Below, piece by piece: positions 59,291 through 64,000 of a DNA stretch of 64,000 nt. Position 1 is the stretch's first letter; every line of letters begins with the position of its first letter. Under the pieces are notes generated by a model. That model ran no database searches, was not told the DNA's origin, and saw nothing but the letters and a program-made list of their open reading frames with translations. The translations under genes and the position numbers were made by a program. The DNA is from Reticulitermes lucifugus (lineage: Eukaryota > Arthropoda > Insecta > Blattodea > Rhinotermitidae): NCBI GenBank assembly GCA_026260175.1, contig JAKCWW010000103.1:1-64000 (forward strand), written 5' to 3'.

Positions 59291-60171
59291 ATACAGGTTA
59301 TCATGGCTGCATTGAAGAACAACCCTCCATAACATTTGAACTGTGTGGTGAAACTACTGCTTCCTCATACCACCAGAGCTCTGGTGGTGGCAGTGTAACA
59401 ATTATTGGAAGTGAAGCTGTGGCTTCCAGCGATGACCACAAGATGGGGTTGGTGGTTCATGCATTGTCTGAACCAACACCTGGCATCCATTTTCTCAGTC
59501 ATGAGGTAGAAGAGGATGGGCGAGGGTGTATTTTAGTAACAAAGTGTGAGGAAGCAGACTCTGAGGATATTCTACTAGAGGGTGGTGGACTGAGAGGCAG
59601 ACAGGAGCTTCTGGAGTACTTAATACGTGAGGATGGCAGTGTGGTGTGCAAATGGTGTGGTGAGATCCTTCCCTCACGAACTCATTGGTACCGTCACAAG
59701 TATAAGTTTCATGTCCCTTCATCTGGCACCCAGTCACCTGCTAGTTTGTACAAGTGTCATCATTGTAATGTTTTTTTTAAGTCACGGAAAGGTTATGCTG
59801 GTCATATTGCTACAAGACATTCAGATGAAGATGACAAAGGCGATAAGAAGAGAGAAGACTTTGGAAGTGAAAGTTTTTCTGCAGCTCGAGTCGTGGAGGA
59901 TTCTTCAGCTGATGGTATTAGTGGGGGTGGTAGTGGTGGTGGTGGTGGTGGTGGTGGTGGTGGTGGTGGTGGTGGTGGTAGAGGAGGAAGACGAAATACA
60001 AGGAGTGGGGCAGATGCTCAAGGGAGAAGTGCTGACTATGAGAAGCAGCGGGAGAAGGAGGAGAAACTAGTAGCAGAGATCATTGACAGGGTGAGACGAG
60101 AATGTGAGGCTCAGGGTGCAACAGTAACAAGAAGGGGTTACTCGCGCAGATCAACAGTAATGAATTCTTGA
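59291..60171 (+). CDS. ttk: Third terminal exon C: C2H2 finger pair with poly-Gly, probable ttk isoform
   Basis: Opens after TCTACTTCCAG with the same split phase as exons A and B: G|AT gives D, then TGYHGCIEEQPSITFE. About 115 residues of acidic/Ser-rich linker precede EDGSVVCKWCGEILPSRTHW with YRHKYKFH (C-X2-C-X12-H-X4-H) and a second finger, YKCHHCNVFFKSRKGYAGHI to H (C-X2-C-X12-H-X4-H). Then an acidic-basic linker, a run of about 15 Gly encoded almost only by GGT (59939-59979), RGGRRNTR and a charged, probably helical tail ending STVMNS. The stop is at 60169-60171. With the common exons the protein is about 637 residues. The fly gene has only the p69 and p88 pairs, so this would be a third DNA-binding module. 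It could instead belong to another gene, but strand, phase and position fit ttk. Confidence 0.8.
59925..59982 (+). repeat. ttk: (GGT)n run encoding poly-glycine
   Basis: In-frame trinucleotide run inside exon C, nearly pure GGT, likely length-variable between individuals. Confidence 0.95.
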
Positions 60172-60690
60172 ATTGGTGGTGTGAAAGAAGTGGCTACATG
60201 ATGTATTATCTTTTGTGTTCCTGAATGGTAACTTTCATTTGGAACTGTACCTATTACTTCTTCCATTTCTTTTGCAGCAATTTGGAAGTACTATTCACCA
60301 TTGTGGTTCATGTATATACATCATTTTAAAAATAATACCTCTGTTTTCTTGTACTTTAATAGAAGTAGGTGTGAATGATCTTGTGAAATATTCAACTGTT
60401 TTGCTATCACTTGAAGTCACACAACAATTTGTTTTCTTGTTCTTAAAATGTTCTTATTTCTCATGTTAACCTTTTAAATTCCACTGCCCAATGTTGTGGA
60501 GTAATGCTTGTTACCACCTATATGCTGGTTGTGATGCATACCCACCTGTTGCTTGTATTCGAATGACTTTCATTACATGCATACAGTGCTGAAGAAAGGC
60601 CGAAAAATGTATCCAGTGTCAAATACTAAAGTGGGCCACCCATTATTTATTTATTTATGTATTTATAGTTTATTTAATATGCTCTCGGTA
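60172..60690 (+). other. ttk: 3' flank or 3' UTR of exon C
   Basis: AT-rich DNA after the stop. No clean AATAAA identified. GTGCTGAAGAAAGGCCGAAA at 60587 resembles words of other repeats in this window. (TTTA)n near 60645-60670. Confidence 0.45.
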
Positions 60691-61690
60691 CTTGGGCTGT
60701 GTAGTGCTGAGTCCGTTATTTTGTCATGGTAATCAGATAATCAAACTGTTGCGAGAAGATGGTCTCAGACTAATGACACAACTAGGCAACAACATATATG
60801 AAACTGGAGAGTGGCTTGAGGATTTCACTGAAGTTACAATGATTGCCTTAAAGAAGAAGCCAAAAACTACAAAATGCAGCGACCATCACGCATTCAGCTT
60901 CATCACACATACAGCAAATATAGTAGCAAGGATACTTAGAAGAAGGATTGAAAGGAAAATTGAGGATGTACTTGGAGAATATAGTTTGGATTTATAAGAG
61001 GAAAAGGAATTAGGGATGCAATTGGGATGCTGAGAATAATATCAGAACAAACCTTGGACATAGATGAGGAAGTATCTGCTTTCTTCATAGACTGGCAGAA
61101 GGCATTTGACCATGTAAACTGGACCAAATTAATGCAGATCCTAAAGGGAATCGGTATCAACTGATGTGAAAGAAGGTTGATCAGCAAATTGTACATAGAG
61201 CAGTGTGTTAAAGTGCGACTGGACCAAGGGGAGACAAGAAGTGTGAAGATTGGAAGAGGAGTTAGACAAGGATGCTCCTTGTCATTCAACTTGTACAGCA
61301 AATACCTTACCAAGGAAGCTCTCAAAGGGTTTGGAGACTTAAAAATAGGAGGACAAGTAATTTGCACTGTGAAATATGCAGATGAGCTTGTGCTGCTGGC
61401 TAAGGAAGAAACGGTACTATAGAGTATGATTGATAGACTAATTGAAATTGGAAGATGCTGTAGAATGGAAACGAATGTGGAAAAAACTAAGGTAATGAGA
61501 ATCTCAAGGCAACAATCCCCAATACAAATTATGATAGATCAAAAACAGCTGGAGAATGTTAACTATTTGGATAGCATGATAACAAATGTTGCAAGATGTA
61601 CACGTGAAATTAAATCCAGGATTGCCATGGCAAAAGCAGCATTCATCAAGAAGAAGACTCTTTTCACTGGCAATTGGACAAATATAAGGA
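60691..61690 (+). pseudogene. LINE reverse transcriptase, 5' part of a chimeric element
   Basis: Broken frames give NNIYETGEWLEDFTEVTMIA, LKKKPKTTKCSDHHAFS, NIVARILRRRIERKIEDVLG, IRDAIGMLRIIS, FIDWQKAFDHVNW (RT motif with the first catalytic Asp), RLDQGETRSVKIGRGVRQGC, IGGQVICTVKYADELVLLAK (YADD changed to YADE, losing a catalytic Asp), ETNVEKTKVMRISRQQSP and AAFIKKKTLFTGN. Stops at several points. Same family as the fragment at 11095. Sequence of this family ends near 61690, where another family takes over. Confidence 0.88.
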
Positions 61691-62620
61691 AGAAACCTGA
61701 TGATGTTAATATGTGGGGTGGAAGCATACATACTATAAAGAAAAACACAGAAGTTTTAGTAGTCACTAGTAAGGAGATTGGTTTAGAAGTAAATGCTGAG
61801 AAAACTAAGTGTACGGTCATGTCTCGAGACCAGCATGCAGGACAAAATCACGACATAAAGATAGGTAATAAATCCTTTGACTGAGTGGAACAGTTCAGAT
61901 GCTTTGGAACAACCCTAAGGAATCAAAATTTCATTCATGAAGAAATTAAAAGCAGATTGAAGTCAGGGAATGCCTGCTATCATTTGGTGCAGAATCTTTT
62001 GTCTTCCAGTCTGCTATCCAAAAATATAAAGATTAAGATATAGAGAACTGTAATTTTGCCTGTTGTTTTGTATGGGTGTGAGGCTTGGTCACTCATATTG
62101 AGGGAGGAATGTAGACTGGGGGTGTTTGAGAATAGGGTGCTGAGGAGGATATTTGGGCCTAAGAGGGATGAGGTAACAGGGGAGTGGAGAAGACTACATA
62201 ATGAGGAACTTAATCTGTACTCATCACCAAATATTATTCAAGTGATCAAATCAAGAAGAATGAGGTGGGCAGGGCATGTGGTATGTATGGGGGACAGGAG
62301 AGGTGCATAAAGGGTTTTGGTGGGGAGACCTGAGGGAAGGAGACCACTTGGAATACAAGTGTAGATGGAAAGATAATATTGAAATGGATCTTCAAGAGGT
62401 GAGATGGGGAAGCATGGACTGGACTGATCTGGCTGTGGATAGGAACAGGTGGCAGGCTCTTGTGAACGCAGTAATGAACCTTTGGGTTCCATAAAATTTG
62501 GGGAATTTCTTGATAGCAGAGGACCTGTGAGCTTCACAGGAAGGTCTCTGCTCCTTGGAGTTAGTCATGGAGCTATGGGCCTGTTTTAAGACAAACTACA
62601 GAATGAACAAATCAAATGAA
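61691..62620 (+). pseudogene. LINE 3' part, second family
   Basis: Reads [131 protein letters not shown] and [14 protein letters not shown]. This is the C-terminal half of another non-LTR family, the one at 1210-1750. It ends near 62620 in ACAGAATGAACAAATCAAATG. Single stops and one frame change. Confidence 0.85.
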
Positions 62621-64000
62621 GTTTGTGTTGTATGTTGATATTTTACCTTGGCCCTTAAGTAACATGAAACACTTCTGTTTTACAACTTTCTAGCGTTGGA
62701 ACTTGGTAGTTTGTTCCATCAGCAGCAAAGCCAGTGAACTGAATCTGCAGCTGTGGTATTTAAAAGACTTCTGTTATTAATATATTTATTTATTTGTGAT
62801 TTTGGAATTTACAACTGATGTACATGCAGTATGATTCAATTTAAGTGGGATTTCTGTTCAACACAGTTAAATCTCTGATGAGGTAAAATCAGGATGGGCT
62901 GTGAGTTCAAGTCTAAAACAGCAAGGATACAGTCACTGAACCAAATTAAAGTATGATATTAGGACAGTTGTTCATACATTGAGTAACAGGAGGGTTTGAT
63001 ATTTCAGGACGTCCTGCAGCACTAAATGTCAAAGGTCTGTTAACTGTACAGGTTTGTGTGATCTGAAGAAAAGGATGAAACATTACTGATGATTTGTGAA
63101 GAACACATTTGGACATGTGCTACATGCCATTCTGGTCGTCTTGTTGAACTTGCATTTCCCTGTAGGAAAGAAAAGTCTGAGCATGTTTGGTGTCTGAATA
63201 TGCCCCAACAGCTAGCTGTAACTCTCCTTCCTTCCCTCCCACTTCTTTCAGCACTGTATATGTAACATTCTGTGGAACAATTCAAAACTTTGACCTTTGC
63301 TGTTGTATTTGTCTGTGATTGTGGGTGTTTCTCTTTCATAGAAGTACAATGAATATCCATGCTGAGCTGTGCATTTACCCATCTGGAAATTTCTTCTTTG
63401 TTTCTGACACATGAAAGAAGGTTCACTGTGTCATCTATGGTCATTTCTTTGTACTATGAGAAAGCAGGTATGCTTTTATGCGGGTACATGCTGTAGCTAA
63501 CTGATTGATTCAGAGTGGTGTCAAGTTGTACCTTTACACTGGCAGGTTACCAGCTTCTGTCTCTTTCATACATGATGGCAGAAGTTGGTGTCATTATTTT
63601 TTACTGATAAAAATTGTAAGATACTGACATAATAGCCAAAGTTGCAGTCATGTCAAAAACAGATATCTTAATTGCGCATTTTTCCAGCCTGAAGAATGTT
63701 ATAACAGCTAAAGGTTTGTCTATAGTGTTTGAACATATGGCACTGATGATTTTATGTCATTCACAGAAGTGTAATGGTCATGATACATGAAACTGAGAGT
63801 ATGAAAGCTAACTGGGAGAATAAATTGCACATTACTCCTTCAGACTAATTTGCTGCATGTAAATGTTGGAATGCCAGACAGTTTGAAGGAGTTTACAAGC
63901 TTGACAGCTAAATGGTGACTGAAGTAGGCATTTCATCATAAGAGGCTAGATATGTTCCAGTTTAGAGTATATTTTTCTATTAATGGTACTGCATTAATGA
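62621..64000 (+). other. Flank of the chimeric LINE; possible extra exon at 63008
   Basis: Mostly unassigned AT-rich DNA with CpG depletion continuing to the window end, which suggests the transcription unit may not have ended. See the separate candidate exon at 63008-63051. A minus-strand frame at 63040-63444 has no recognised domain. Confidence 0.4.
63008..63051 (+). CDS. Candidate micro-exon, uncertain
   Basis: TTTGATATTTCAG before and GTTTGT after bracket 44 bp. Entered with the ttk split phase (G|GA) it is open: GRPAALNVKGLLTVQ, leaving phase 0. It could link ttk to a further 3' exon outside the window. Chance occurrence of such a small frame is likely, so this is only a candidate. Confidence 0.2.

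Noticed and set aside
60691-62620. Active retrotransposon
   Set aside because: Multiple stops, a family junction and loss of the second Asp in YADD (YADE) make it dead.
1-64000. CRISPR array, operons or bacterial genes
   Set aside because: Spliced eukaryotic gene, no regularly spaced identical repeats, no ribosome binding sites.

Overview
This is eukaryotic, insect-type DNA: long AT-rich introns, canonical GT-AG splice sites, many decayed DNA transposons and non-LTR retrotransposons, and one recognisable developmental gene. That gene is tramtrack (ttk), a BTB/POZ zinc-finger transcriptional repressor, on the + strand. The mix of repeats (two non-LTR families with a GAATGAATGAA-type tail or a C-terminal RMRWAGHV motif, short hairpin elements ending in CCCAGAAGA, a tRNA-derived SINE) suggests a cockroach or termite (Blattodea). 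That placement is inference.

Layout. 1-6821 is upstream DNA, rich in CpG, with a broken LINE fragment, a hairpin element, a hAT-type MITE, a SINE and a (CA)n(TA)n microsatellite. 6822-7782 holds the first coding exon: BTB domain, proline/serine-rich linker and an AT-hook (300 codons). Two small internal exons follow at 17942-18014 and 19887-19946. Three mutually exclusive 3'-terminal exons then follow, each carrying a C2H2 zinc-finger pair: 30905-31551 (like Drosophila p69), 43382-43908 (like Drosophila p88) and 59291-60171 (a third pair, with a poly-glycine tract, that I cannot match to either Drosophila isoform). All three start with a split codon of the same phase, so each can be spliced to the same upstream exon. 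The predicted isoforms are about 559, 519 and 637 residues when both small exons are included. They share the dimerisation/repression module and differ in DNA-binding specificity.

The introns (about 10.2, 1.9, 11, 11.8 and 15.4 kb between successive exons) are a graveyard of mobile elements. They include a hAT transposase split by a later LINE insertion (10.2-12.3 kb), a Tigger/Jerky-like pogo element (13.3-14.9 kb), several pogo-type MITEs, a nearly full-length dead mariner directly behind the p69-type exon, a Tc1-like fragment, a Harbinger fragment, a Penelope-like endonuclease remnant between long inverted arms (49.4-50.4 kb), a second mariner-like remnant (53.2-53.9 kb), a chimeric LINE (60.7-62.6 kb) and at least nine foldback hairpins.

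A base-composition feature spans the window. CpG is common upstream and through the first coding exon (24 CpG counted in 6001-6600; 17 in 1-600) and nearly absent in the introns (1 in 28561-29160; 4 in 47101-47700). This is the footprint expected of germline gene-body methylation. No functional tRNA, rRNA, CRISPR array or second host gene was recognised.
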